Positions 36,099 to 43,590 of a stretch of 64,000 nucleotides of DNA are shown piece by piece. The stretch's first letter is position 1; every line of letters starts with the position of its first letter. The notes under the pieces were generated by a model, which was not told the origin of the DNA, searched no databases, and saw only the letters and a list, made by a program, of their open reading frames with translations. The position numbers were made by a program, and so were the translations under genes. Source of the DNA: an uncultured Eubacteriales bacterium (GTDB taxonomy: Bacteria > Bacillota > Clostridia > Christensenellales > Aristaeellaceae); contig CACWXP010000002.1 of the NCBI GenBank assembly GCA_902764875.1, positions 124,001-188,000 of the forward strand, in the 5' to 3' direction.

Positions 36099-36155
36099 GG
36101 CGAAGAATCGATGACCGCCGATGGCGGAAATTTCATCGAGTCTGAGATTGCGGAA
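36098..36155. repeat. Palindromic repeat element, short copy
   Basis: Begins at the last base of the previous stop codon. Hairpin GAATCGATGA / TCATCGAGTC with inner CCGCC-GAT-GGCGG. It shares GGGCGA.GAA at one end and TTGCGGAAA at the other with the longer copy at 40231-40338, but lacks that copy's second hairpin. Confidence 0.75.
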
Positions 36156-36214
36156 ACAACGATCGCAGGTTTCAGAAGAATACACGGGTTGATGAGCTTT
36201 CAAGGAGGCGCTTC

Positions 36215-38305
36215 ATGCTTTGTCCGAAATGCGGGTTTTATTCCGAGGGAGAGGAGAGCGTATGCCCGGAATGCGGGGCCATTCTGCGGCATTCCTCGGT
36301 GATTCCGACGGAGGGGCCGCAGGCGATTCGCCAGGGAAAACGCGCGCGGGAAGCTGCTTGGGGCAGGGCGCGGGAGGAAGCAGCGGAGGAAGCCGCAGGG
36401 CGGCGCGCGCGGCGGGGAGACGGGCAGGACCGGCAGGCACCGCGGGTTGCGGACACGCGGGACGCGCGGCGGGGAGACGGGCAGGACCGGCAGGCACCGC
36501 GGGTTGCGGACTCGCGGGACGCGGAGAACGGGGAAAACGGCCGGGGACCGCAGGAATATGGGGACGGGGCGAACGGATTTGACGGACGGACGCGGTTTGG
36601 AACGGAGAATCAGGAGGATTTTGGGGCCGGGAGGAGACAGCGGGGAGCTTTCGACGGGGTTGACGACGAAGGGGACGAAGACGGAGCGGAGACGCTGATC
36701 GAGCGGAGACGGCGGAATTTTTATGACGACGAGGCGGACGAAGAGACCGCGATGCGGTATCTGGGCAGCCACGAGGGAGCGGCGCCGCGGCGGATGGTGA
36801 ACTGGATGAAGTTTGCCATTTTCGGCGCGGTGATCCTGGCGGTGCTGGCGGCGGGCGGATGGCTTTTCCTGAAAAAAACGGACGCGGGACAGCGGTTTCT
36901 GGCCCGGCTTGGGAAAGATGCTTCCTCGGTGGCCTACTGGGCGGTCGGGGATGAAAAAATGAACAGCGGCGACGTGGACGGCGCGATTGAATGCTTTGAG
37001 ACCGCACGGGCGAAGGACGCGGAAGAGGGCGTGATCGACGTGGACGGGCTGCTGGAACTGGGGAGCGCACTGGAGGCGGCGGACCGGACGCGGGAAGCGG
37101 CGGATCTTTATGAGGAGATTTATACACAGACGCCTTCGCGAACGGAGGCCTATGTGAACCACATACGGATTTTGCAGAACAGCGGAAGCGACGCGGACCT
37201 GGTGAAGGCCGGGGAGCTGATGAAACTTGCGTATGAAAAGACGGGGGACAAAACATTCCTGACGCAGCGGACGGACCTGCTGCCGGCAGCGCCGGAAGTG
37301 ACGCCGATCGCGGGATATTACGAAACGAAGCGGACGCTGGTGCTGACGTCGTATCAGGGATTCGACGTTTACTATACGTTTGACGAGAACGCGGAGCTGC
37401 CGGCGGAGGGGATTAAAGCCACGCCGGAGGGCGTGATGCTGGACGAGGGAATTTACAACCTGCGGGCTGTGGCCGTGGACGGAGGGCTGGTTTCGGACGA
37501 ACTGAAGGGGACATGGAAGATTATCATGCCTTCGCCGATGACGCCCAGGGCGACGCTGGCGCCGAACACGTACAAGAGCCGGCAGTCGGTGAAACTGAAG
37601 CCGGGGGTGGACGACGAGCGGGATACCAGCATTGTGATTTACTACACGATCGACGGGTCGATTCCGGATTCGGACAGCCCGATCTTTGACGGGGAGCCGA
37701 TTACGCTGCCGACGGGATGGGTGACGCTGAACGCCTACGCCGTGAACCGGTACCGGAAGCTTTCGAATATGCTGACGGTGAAATACAAAATTGACGTGAA
37801 TCCCTGGCCGAAGACCGCCTTCGGCGAGGAGGACACGATCGGGAAAATTGTGCTGCTGAAGACGACGCAGAGCGAGTTTTCGCATAATTACGGGGAAGGC
37901 GAAGCGGCGGGACCCGTTGAAATGGAAGGGTTTGACACGGAATGCCGGCGGTTTGACTATCCGTGGGGATATGTCGTGATGAACCTGCAGAAGCGGGTTT
38001 GGGTGCTGGCGGAGGTCTGCTTCGGCGATGGCAGCGGAATGACGGGGCCGCGGGACACAAAGATCGGCGACACGGAAGAAGCGGTGGTCGGCGCCTATAA
38101 GGACATGGGGCAGATTGCGAGCAAGAGCGGAAACCGCGGGCTTTACGCGCTGGACAGCGGGGCGAGCGGAAAAATCTGGCTGCAGGAGAACGGGGAAAAG
38201 ATCATCCGGTACCGGTATCCGGTCAGCAGTTCGTGGGTACAGCTGGAGTATGTGGTTTCCGCGGGGGGCACGGTTTCGCGGATTGACTATAAATATATCC
38301 CCTGA
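36215..38305 (+). CDS. Zinc-ribbon membrane protein with TPR and chitobiase-type domains
   Basis: 696 residues, start after AAGGAGG. The N-terminus is a zinc ribbon (CPKCGF, CPECGA), then a disordered Arg/Gly/Glu-rich stretch containing a perfect-looking 57-base tandem duplication (19 residues, about 36411-36523). One transmembrane helix near 200-220 (FAIFGAVILAVLAAGGWLF). Outside, TPR-like helices are followed by beta domains with YYTIDGSIPDSDSP, the CHB_HEX_C-type motif, and an unfamiliar C-terminal domain. No enzyme motif. The topology, cytosolic zinc ribbon plus surface domains, is shared with the protein at 44506-46284. Confidence 0.75.
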   Translation: MLCPKCGFYSEGEESVCPECGAILRHSSVIPTEGPQAIRQGKRAREAAWGRAREEAAEEAAGRRARRGDGQDRQAPRVADTRDARRGDGQDRQAPRVADSRDAENGENGRGPQEYGDGANGFDGRTRFGTENQEDFGAGRRQRGAFDGVDDEGDEDGAETLIERRRRNFYDDEADEETAMRYLGSHEGAAPRRMVNWMKFAIFGAVILAVLAAGGWLFLKKTDAGQRFLARLGKDASSVAYWAVGDEKMNSGDVDGAIECFETARAKDAEEGVIDVDGLLELGSALEAADRTREAADLYEEIYTQTPSRTEAYVNHIRILQNSGSDADLVKAGELMKLAYEKTGDKTFLTQRTDLLPAAPEVTPIAGYYETKRTLVLTSYQGFDVYYTFDENAELPAEGIKATPEGVMLDEGIYNLRAVAVDGGLVSDELKGTWKIIMPSPMTPRATLAPNTYKSRQSVKLKPGVDDERDTSIVIYYTIDGSIPDSDSPIFDGEPITLPTGWVTLNAYAVNRYRKLSNMLTVKYKIDVNPWPKTAFGEEDTIGKIVLLKTTQSEFSHNYGEGEAAGPVEMEGFDTECRRFDYPWGYVVMNLQKRVWVLAEVCFGDGSGMTGPRDTKIGDTEEAVVGAYKDMGQIASKSGNRGLYALDSGASGKIWLQENGEKIIRYRYPVSSSWVQLEYVVSAGGTVSRIDYKYIP
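36411..36523 (+). repeat. 57-base tandem duplication inside the zinc-ribbon gene
   Basis: Two adjacent copies starting with GGCGGGGAGACGGG at 36411 and 36468 encode RRGDGQDRQAPRVAD-T/S-RDA twice. In frame and nearly identical, so recent. Confidence 0.85.
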
Positions 38306-38320
38306 CCCGGGGGTCAGGGG
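38299..38320. terminator. Convergent hairpin between zinc-ribbon gene and zinc-finger gene
   Basis: CCCCTGACCC (38299-38308) pairs with GGGTCAGGGG (38311-38320). It overlaps the 3' ends of genes on both strands. No clear T run on either side, so termination is inferred from position. Confidence 0.5.
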
Positions 38321-38529
38321 TTGAAGAGGGTGCAGCCCATTTCACGGAATTCTTTGATTTTTTGACGGAGGGCTTGCTCCGGGACTTCGAAATGATCGGC
38401 CAGGCAGGAAAGACACAGGAAGCTTTCCGCACCGCGGCTGATCATTTTTTTCGTGAGGGCTTTTTCGTCCGGAACGAGGGGGCGGCCGCAACGGGCGCAG
38501 ATTCCGGCGGGGGGATGGGAGGTGTTCAC
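38314..38529 (-). CDS. Small treble-clef/zinc-ribbon protein, 71 residues
   Basis: Four cysteines in two pairs (CARCGRP and CLSCLA) suggest one zinc site, followed by a helical C-terminal half (PEQALRQKIKEF) resembling a helix-turn-helix. It overlaps the alpha-galactosidase stop by 4 bases, so translation is coupled. I do not recognise a named family. It may be a small DNA-binding or regulatory protein; this is inference. Confidence 0.68.
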   Translation of the reverse strand: MNTSHPPAGICARCGRPLVPDEKALTKKMISRGAESFLCLSCLADHFEVPEQALRQKIKEFREMGCTLFNP

Positions 38530-39710
38530 TTTTTCACCAGGCGGCAGAGGCAGAGGCGCATATCGTGGCCGGGAACCTGCTGATTGAAATAATCGGACTT
38601 TTGGCCGAGGTCTTCGCCGGTGAAGACGTCTTTGACGGAGAGAGCGAAGCCGGAGGCAACCGGGAGGCCGAGGTCGACCAGTTCGCAGTGGATGGTGCTT
38701 TCGGCTTCGGAAAGATTGATGAAGGCCAGGGCGAATTCACCGCCGGAGAGATGACGGAAAAGGGTGTAGGAGGCATCGGGAATCTCCCGCCAGGGCATTT
38801 CGCCTTCCTTCGGATCGGGGTTGTTGGTGAAAACGGAGGATTTACGGATCAGATAAGGCGGACGACATTCTTCATCCTGATTGATGCGGAGAAGGTCCGG
38901 ATGCTTCATGAGGGCTTCGTATTCCGGAGCGACGGAACGGAGATCGGCGCCGAGCATCAGGGGGACGCCGCAGAGGCACCAGAGGGCAAACTGCATGCGG
39001 TATTCCTCATAGGTACAGACTTTACCGAGGCCCACGTTGCCTTTTCCGCCCATGCCGACGGTGAGCATATCCATATCGTTGAAGGAACCCGGGGCGCTCA
39101 TGGAGAGATTGCCGAGCTGGGATTTAAAGATGTCGGTGAAGGAACGGTAGTTGTCCATGATGTCGCCGGTGGAGCGGTACATATGGGCGCCGACGCTGCG
39201 CATCCAGTTCCAGGGATCGTGGCGGCCCCAGTTGCAGGCGGAAAAGAGAATGGGGCGGCCGGTGGATTTCAGGGCCATGGACATGGTCTGATAGCGGGTG
39301 CGGCAGTCGCCGGTTTCCGGGAAATTGCAGAAATCGTACTTGAGGAAATCCACGCCCCAGGCGGCGAAGGTTTCGGCGTCGGTGAACTCGTGGTCATAGG
39401 AGGAGGGGTAGCCGGCACAGGTCATGACGCCGGCGCAGGAATACATACCGAATTTCAGGCCTTTGGCATGGACGTAGTCGGCGACAGCCTTCATGCCGGA
39501 CGGGAATTTTTCGGGATCCGGAACGAGCAGGCCGGCGTCGTTGCGGTCGCGGAGGGACCAGCAGTCGTCGATGACGAGGTATTCGTAGCCGGCGTCGCGG
39601 TAGCCGCGGGAAACCAGGGTGTCCGCCATTTCGCGGATGAGGGCATCGGAGATGTTGGGGCCGAAGGTGTTCCAGGAATTCCAGCCGAGCGGGGGTTTTT
39701 GGGCAAGCAT
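38526..39710 (-). CDS. Alpha-galactosidase, GH27
   Basis: Removes terminal alpha-1,6-galactose from oligosaccharides such as raffinose or galactomannan fragments. 394 residues, no signal peptide, cytosolic. It opens KPPLGWNSWNTFG, a GH27 hallmark. Nucleophile Asp126 in FLKYDFCN, acid/base Asp183 in YRSTGDI. The C-terminal beta-sandwich is present. AAGGAGG lies 6 bases before the ATG. Last but one in a minus-strand cluster behind an rluA-like gene, with a zinc-finger gene coupled downstream. Confidence 0.93.
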   Translation of the reverse strand: MLAQKPPLGWNSWNTFGPNISDALIREMADTLVSRGYRDAGYEYLVIDDCWSLRDRNDAGLLVPDPEKFPSGMKAVADYVHAKGLKFGMYSCAGVMTCAGYPSSYDHEFTDAETFAAWGVDFLKYDFCNFPETGDCRTRYQTMSMALKSTGRPILFSACNWGRHDPWNWMRSVGAHMYRSTGDIMDNYRSFTDIFKSQLGNLSMSAPGSFNDMDMLTVGMGGKGNVGLGKVCTYEEYRMQFALWCLCGVPLMLGADLRSVAPEYEALMKHPDLLRINQDEECRPPYLIRKSSVFTNNPDPKEGEMPWREIPDASYTLFRHLSGGEFALAFINLSEAESTIHCELVDLGLPVASGFALSVKDVFTGEDLGQKSDYFNQQVPGHDMRLCLCRLVKK

Positions 39711-39730
39711 TTGGGGGCCTCCTTTTCAGG

Positions 39731-40753
39731 TCAGAATGGGGGATTGATTTTGAAGGTTTTGCCGTCGAGGTTGGGCAGCTGCCCTTCGGTGTGCAGGGTG
39801 AGTTCGGCGGCGCAGAGCTTCAGGGAACGGGATTTCTGCAGGCGGTTAAAGGATCGGTCGCCGTAGAGATCGTCGCCGAGGACGGGATGGCCCAGGGCCG
39901 CGAGATGGGCGCGGATCTGGTGGGTGCGGCCGGTGATCAGGTGCACCCGGAGGCGGGAAACGGGGCCGGCGGACAGGGTTTCATAGCCGGTGGTGATGGG
40001 CCGGGCGCCGGGGCGGTTCTGGTCGAGAATTTGGACGACACCGCGGGCGGCGTCCTTGAGGAGAAAGGCGCTGCAGGTGGCGGCGGGGGGCTTCGGGATG
40101 CCGCGGACGAGGCAAATGTAATATTTTTCGACGGTGCGCTGTTTGAAGGCTTCGAGAAGGACGGCATGGGCGCGGGGGTTTTTGGCGAAGAGACACAGGC
40201 CGCAGGTTTTGTTGTCGAGACGGTGGACAGGGGCGAGGAACCGATGACCGCCAGTGGCGGATATTTCATCGGTTCCGAGGTCAACCGAAACAAGCGAGCT
40301 GCCCAGTGGGCAGTCGCGCCGATTGAGGTTGCGGAAAGGAAATGCGGCGCCGGGTTCGCCGGCGGCGGGAGGTTCGAAGGAGTGGGCGGCGGTGGAGAGA
40401 ATGGGACGGGATTGGGTATGGAGGCGGCAGAGATCTGTCAGGGAGAGGGAGCCGGGTTCGTCGGATTCCACGCTGACGCCGGCGGGTTTGTTCACCAGGA
40501 GGACGTCTTCATCCTCGTAAACGATGCGGAGGACGGGAGATTCCTCATGGGAGGCGGGCAGAAAAACAGAGAGAGTCTGACCGGCATGCACCGGGGTGTC
40601 CCGATCCGCGCGGACGCCGTCCAGCTTTACATCGCGGGCGGCGAAGATTTTTCGGAGGACGCTCTCGGGCAGGGACGGCAAAAGCCGACGCAGAAACAGG
40701 CCGGTTTTCATGCCTTCGGCATCGGGCGGAATAACGGTTTTTCGGACAGGCAT
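39731..40753 (-). CDS. RluA-family pseudouridine synthase carrying an in-frame palindromic insertion
   Basis: Converts uridine to pseudouridine in RNA. 340 residues. An S4-like N-terminal part (SVLRKIFAARDVKLDGV) precedes the catalytic domain with DVLLVNKPAGVSVES, catalytic Asp180 in PVHRLDNKTCGL, and GRTHQIRAHLAALGHP. Residues about 139-174, just before HRLD, have no counterpart expected in the family and are encoded by the palindromic element at 40231-40338. The reading frame stays open through it. The true substrate (23S rRNA or tRNA) cannot be told. Activity may survive because the insertion falls in a variable loop (inference). Confidence 0.87.
   Translation of the reverse strand: MPVRKTVIPPDAEGMKTGLFLRRLLPSLPESVLRKIFAARDVKLDGVRADRDTPVHAGQTLSVFLPASHEESPVLRIVYEDEDVLLVNKPAGVSVESDEPGSLSLTDLCRLHTQSRPILSTAAHSFEPPAAGEPGAAFPFRNLNRRDCPLGSSLVSVDLGTDEISATGGHRFLAPVHRLDNKTCGLCLFAKNPRAHAVLLEAFKQRTVEKYYICLVRGIPKPPAATCSAFLLKDAARGVVQILDQNRPGARPITTGYETLSAGPVSRLRVHLITGRTHQIRAHLAALGHPVLGDDLYGDRSFNRLQKSRSLKLCAAELTLHTEGQLPNLDGKTFKINPPF
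40231..40338. mobile_element. Palindromic element inserted in frame in the rluA-like gene
   Basis: About 108 bases, a multiple of three. Hairpin 1: arms GGAACCGATGA (40237-40247) and TCATCGGTTCC (40266-40276) around CCGCC-AGT-GGCGG. Hairpin 2: CTGCCC-AGT-GGGCAG with GCGA/TCGC extension (40294-40317). Ends match the copy at 36098-36155. Non-autonomous: no transposase in the window. Confidence 0.75.
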
Positions 40754-40874
40754 AGGAGTGTCTCCTCGGAAGTTTTGGGGTGAGAGCAGCAGTTCCCACG
40801 GATGGTCGGAGAAGCTTACGGGGATTTTGGGAATATTTCAGCGGTTCAGCATGGGTTGTTCAGCGGGAATCCGG

Positions 40875-41927
40875 TTACTGCACCCGGGAGGAGGAGAACC
40901 AGATCCAGCGCGGGATGCGGGTGCTGAGATCCTCAAGGGCTTTCAGCATGTCGGGAGTCGGGAGCGAAACGAGCAGGGAGGAAAGGACTTCTTTCATGTC
41001 GGTGAAGGAGACATCCTGCTTGGCCAGGATGATCAGGTCTTCCACCGCGTCCTCCGGGGTGATTTCCGGACGGACGGCGTCGGCGATGGAGAAGAGCATC
41101 TGCTCATAAAGCGGGTTTTCCAGATCTCCGATGGAATCGGAAGCTTCACGGAGGGCTGCGGCGCTCATTTCACTGCAGGCGTCGGCGGCAGCGGGCAGGA
41201 GACGGAGCATGGCGGTGGGGTCGGCCAGGCCGGGATGAATCAGGATCAGACGGCCGGCTTCATCAAAAACGCAGTCGAAGGCAGAGAACAGGAACCGCTC
41301 GATCAGGTCGGGGCGGTTTTCGGCATAGGTATCCTTCAGGAGCGACTGCAGATGGAGCATCGGGGCTTCGGCCCGGGTGAGGCCCATGAGGTAGAGGGAA
41401 TTATCGATATTCTCCTGAACCTGTTCCACGGCGTCGCGGATTTTTTTGTGGCCATCACCGGCAAGGAGCAGCAGGGCGGAAGCGCACAGCTGGTGGGGCA
41501 TGAAGAGAACGCGGACGCCGTTTTGATTTTCCAGGCGGCACCAGAGACGGCGCACCAGGGAGGCGGCGGGGATCAGTTCATCCCAGTCATGAAGGGCCAG
41601 CTTTCCGCCGAAAAGCACCAGACGGACCAGGAGATCGTGCTCTTCAGGGGAGAGCAGGGCCAGTTCCGGCGCGAAGGAAGAGAGGACCCGGACGCGGAGC
41701 TGCTCCACGGTATGCAGGGTCCATTCCCGGGAAGACGCATCCTCCCGGGGAAAGTAAGAAAGTTTGTAGAAGGTTTCGGCGTCCGCGTCGGTGCAGGCGG
41801 CGTCAAAAAGGCAATACGCAGGAAGGCCTGCGAGAGATTTCTCGCAAGCCTCCAGCTGTTGGGTCCGCAAAACGCTCATGGTTTTGTCGGCCCAGTGATA
41901 CGGGGATGTGTTTCCGGTTCTTAGCAT
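40875..41927 (-). CDS. Uncharacterised cytosolic protein
   Basis: 350 residues from ATG 41927, which has GAAAGGAC 5 bases upstream. The frame remains open a further 63 codons through an 18-base minisatellite, but that stretch has repeat-derived SEPAS sequence and no ribosome site, so I exclude it. The protein is mostly helical with no signal peptide (LEACEKSLAGLPAYCLFDAA; RVLSSFAPELALLSPEEHDL). I do not recognise a family. 121 bases without features separate it from the rluA-like gene. Confidence 0.65.
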   Translation of the reverse strand: MLRTGNTSPYHWADKTMSVLRTQQLEACEKSLAGLPAYCLFDAACTDADAETFYKLSYFPREDASSREWTLHTVEQLRVRVLSSFAPELALLSPEEHDLLVRLVLFGGKLALHDWDELIPAASLVRRLWCRLENQNGVRVLFMPHQLCASALLLLAGDGHKKIRDAVEQVQENIDNSLYLMGLTRAEAPMLHLQSLLKDTYAENRPDLIERFLFSAFDCVFDEAGRLILIHPGLADPTAMLRLLPAAADACSEMSAAALREASDSIGDLENPLYEQMLFSIADAVRPEITPEDAVEDLIILAKQDVSFTDMKEVLSSLLVSLPTPDMLKALEDLSTRIPRWIWFSSSRVQ

Positions 41928-42020
41928 AAAAGTCCTTTCATGGTACGGGCGGGCCCCCGGCGGGCTCGCGGGTGCTCGCGGGCTCGCCGGGGATTGCCGG
42001 GGGCTTGCTGGCTCACCGGG

Positions 42021-42128
42021 GCTCGCGGGCTCGCTGCGGCTCGCAGGTTCGCTGTGGCTCGCGGGCTCGCTGTGGCTCGCGGGCTCGCTGCGGCTCGTGG
42101 GCTCGATGTAGCTCACGGGCTCGCGGGG
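42021..42128. repeat. 18-base minisatellite
   Basis: Five full units of the type GCTCGCGGGCTCGCTGTG (42021-42110) plus a partial one, with degenerate related sequence back to about 41960. It fills the intergenic space directly downstream of ilvE. Confidence 0.85.
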
Positions 42129-42129
42129 G

Positions 42130-43197
42130 TTACAGTTTCACAATCCAGCCGAATTTGTCTTCCAGCCGGCCGTACTGGATGCCGGTGAGGGTGTCGTAGA
42201 GCTTTTGGGCGACCGGGCCGATGCCGCCGTCGCCCAGGGTGATTTTTTCATCTTCCATGGCGAGGACGCCGACGGGGCTGATGACGGCGGCGGTGCCGGT
42301 GCCGAAGGCTTCGGTGAGCTTGCCGGACTTTGCGTCGGCAAAGATGTCATGGACGTTCAGGCGGGCTTCTTCGGTTTCATAGCCGAGGGTTTTCGCGAGC
42401 TTCAGGACGCTGTCGCGGGTGATGCCGGGGAGAATGGAGCCGTTGAGGCGGGGGGTGACGATTTTATTGCCGTAGGCGAACATCATGTTCATGGAGCCGA
42501 CTTCTTCGATATACTGCTGCTCCACGCCGTCGAGCCAGAGAACCTGGGAGAAGCCCTTCTTTTCGGCGATGTCGCCGGCGAGGATGGAGGCGGCATAGTT
42601 GCCGGCGCACTTGGTGAAGCCGACGCCGCCGCGGACCGCGCGGACGTATTCGTCCTCGACGTAGATGCTGACGGGCTTGAGGCCTTCTTTATAATAGGCG
42701 CCGACGGGGGAAAGGATGATGAAGAAGCAATACTTTTTGGAAGCATGGACGCCGAGGCCCACATCCGTGGAAATCATGGTGGGGCGGATGTAGAGGGATG
42801 TGCCGTCTTTATGGGGGACCCAGTCGGCGTCGACGGCGATGAGCTTCTTCAGGCCTTCCAGGGCTGTTTCCTCATCCAGGGCCGGCATGCACATACGCTG
42901 GGCGCTGCGGGTCATACGGGCGAGATTATCCTGCGGGCGGAAAAGCTGGAGGCCGCCGTCGGCACGGCGGTAGCATTTGCAGCCTTCGAAAATCGCCTGG
43001 CCGTAATGAAGCACCATCGCGGCGGGATCCATGGCGAAATCGCCGTAGGGCACGACACGGGCATTATGCCAGCCGACGCCCTGCTCGTAATCCATGATAA
43101 ACATATGGTCGGTAAAAATCCGGCCGAAACCGAGGGCGGATTCGTCCGCGGGCTTCTGTTTCGGGGTGGTTGTTTTTGTAACTCTGATTTCCAGCAT
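42130..43197 (-). CDS. ilvE: Branched-chain amino-acid aminotransferase
   Basis: PLP enzyme interconverting Leu/Ile/Val and their 2-oxo acids. 355 residues, the long bacterial type. Motifs: VLHYGQAIFEGCKCYRR, FRPQDNLARM, Schiff-base Lys196 in GVGFTKCAGNYAAS, then EEVGSMNMMF and PGITRDSVLKLA. Stand-alone gene preceded by a 168-base leader with short inverted repeats but no T-box recognised. Confidence 0.94.
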   Translation of the reverse strand: MLEIRVTKTTTPKQKPADESALGFGRIFTDHMFIMDYEQGVGWHNARVVPYGDFAMDPAAMVLHYGQAIFEGCKCYRRADGGLQLFRPQDNLARMTRSAQRMCMPALDEETALEGLKKLIAVDADWVPHKDGTSLYIRPTMISTDVGLGVHASKKYCFFIILSPVGAYYKEGLKPVSIYVEDEYVRAVRGGVGFTKCAGNYAASILAGDIAEKKGFSQVLWLDGVEQQYIEEVGSMNMMFAYGNKIVTPRLNGSILPGITRDSVLKLAKTLGYETEEARLNVHDIFADAKSGKLTEAFGTGTAAVISPVGVLAMEDEKITLGDGGIGPVAQKLYDTLTGIQYGRLEDKFGWIVKL

Positions 43198-43365
43198 TTT
43201 TAGTGGCCTCTCTTTTCCCGGAACTGCCCTGGGGCAGGTCCGTTTGATCAGGCGACAGGGACGCGGAGGCCCCTGTTCGCGGGTATTGGGTATAGTATAC
43301 GACCAAGGCGGGGGGAATTCCTGTCTTTTCTCTGTACATTACCTCTTTTCTTTCAAAGTTCGTCC
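43198..43365 (-). promoter_or_regulatory. ilvE upstream region
   Basis: On the minus strand a TATACT box near 43290 is the only plausible -10 and has no good -35. CTGCC/GGCAG (43224-43237) and ACAGGG/CCCTGT can fold in the leader. I see no T-box or known riboswitch. Confidence 0.3.
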
Positions 43366-43590
43366 GGAGGTCTTCCAACGGGAAGGTGAACCGCAGGGGA
43401 ACTACAGCTCATCCGGGGTTTTCCAGCGGGAAGGTGAACCGCAGGGGAACTACAGCTCGTCCAGGAGGTCTTCCAGCTGGAAGGTGAACCGCAGGGGAAC
43501 TACAGCTCGTCCAGGAGGTCTTCCAGCGGGAAGGTGAACCGCAGGGGAACTACAGCTCGTCCAGGAGGTCTTCCAGCGGGAAGGTGAAGG
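43366..43590. repeat. 50-base tandem repeats derived from the 3' end of the DUF3298 gene
   Basis: TACAGCTC recurs at 43403, 43451, 43501 and 43551 (spacing 48, 50, 50). The last copy is the genuine gene end, encoding FPLEDLLDEL and stop on the minus strand; the others repeat that end, including the stop codon, downstream of the gene. Confidence 0.88.

Noticed and set aside
35955-36203. 82-codon minus-strand frame across the short palindrome
   Set aside because: It only resembles the rluA insertion peptide because both read the same repeat; there is no start context or neighbour.
36200-37885. Minus-strand open frame of about 561 codons opposite the zinc-ribbon gene
   Set aside because: Arg/Pro-rich shadow produced by high GC; the plus strand encodes zinc ribbon, helix and beta domains.
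40231-40338. Natural family loop in the RluA-like protein
   Set aside because: The same ends and palindrome occur outside any gene at 36098-36155, so the segment is better explained as an inserted element.
41928-42116. N-terminal extension of the 40875 gene through the minisatellite
   Set aside because: The extension is made only of repeat-encoded SEPAS sequence and lacks a ribosome site, whereas ATG 41927 has one.
43198-43365. T-box or riboswitch upstream of ilvE
   Set aside because: Short inverted repeats occur, but I find neither a T-box sequence nor a terminator/antiterminator pair.
43366-43590. CRISPR-like repeats
   Set aside because: The 48-50 base units are contiguous with no spacers and derive from the 3' end of the adjacent gene.
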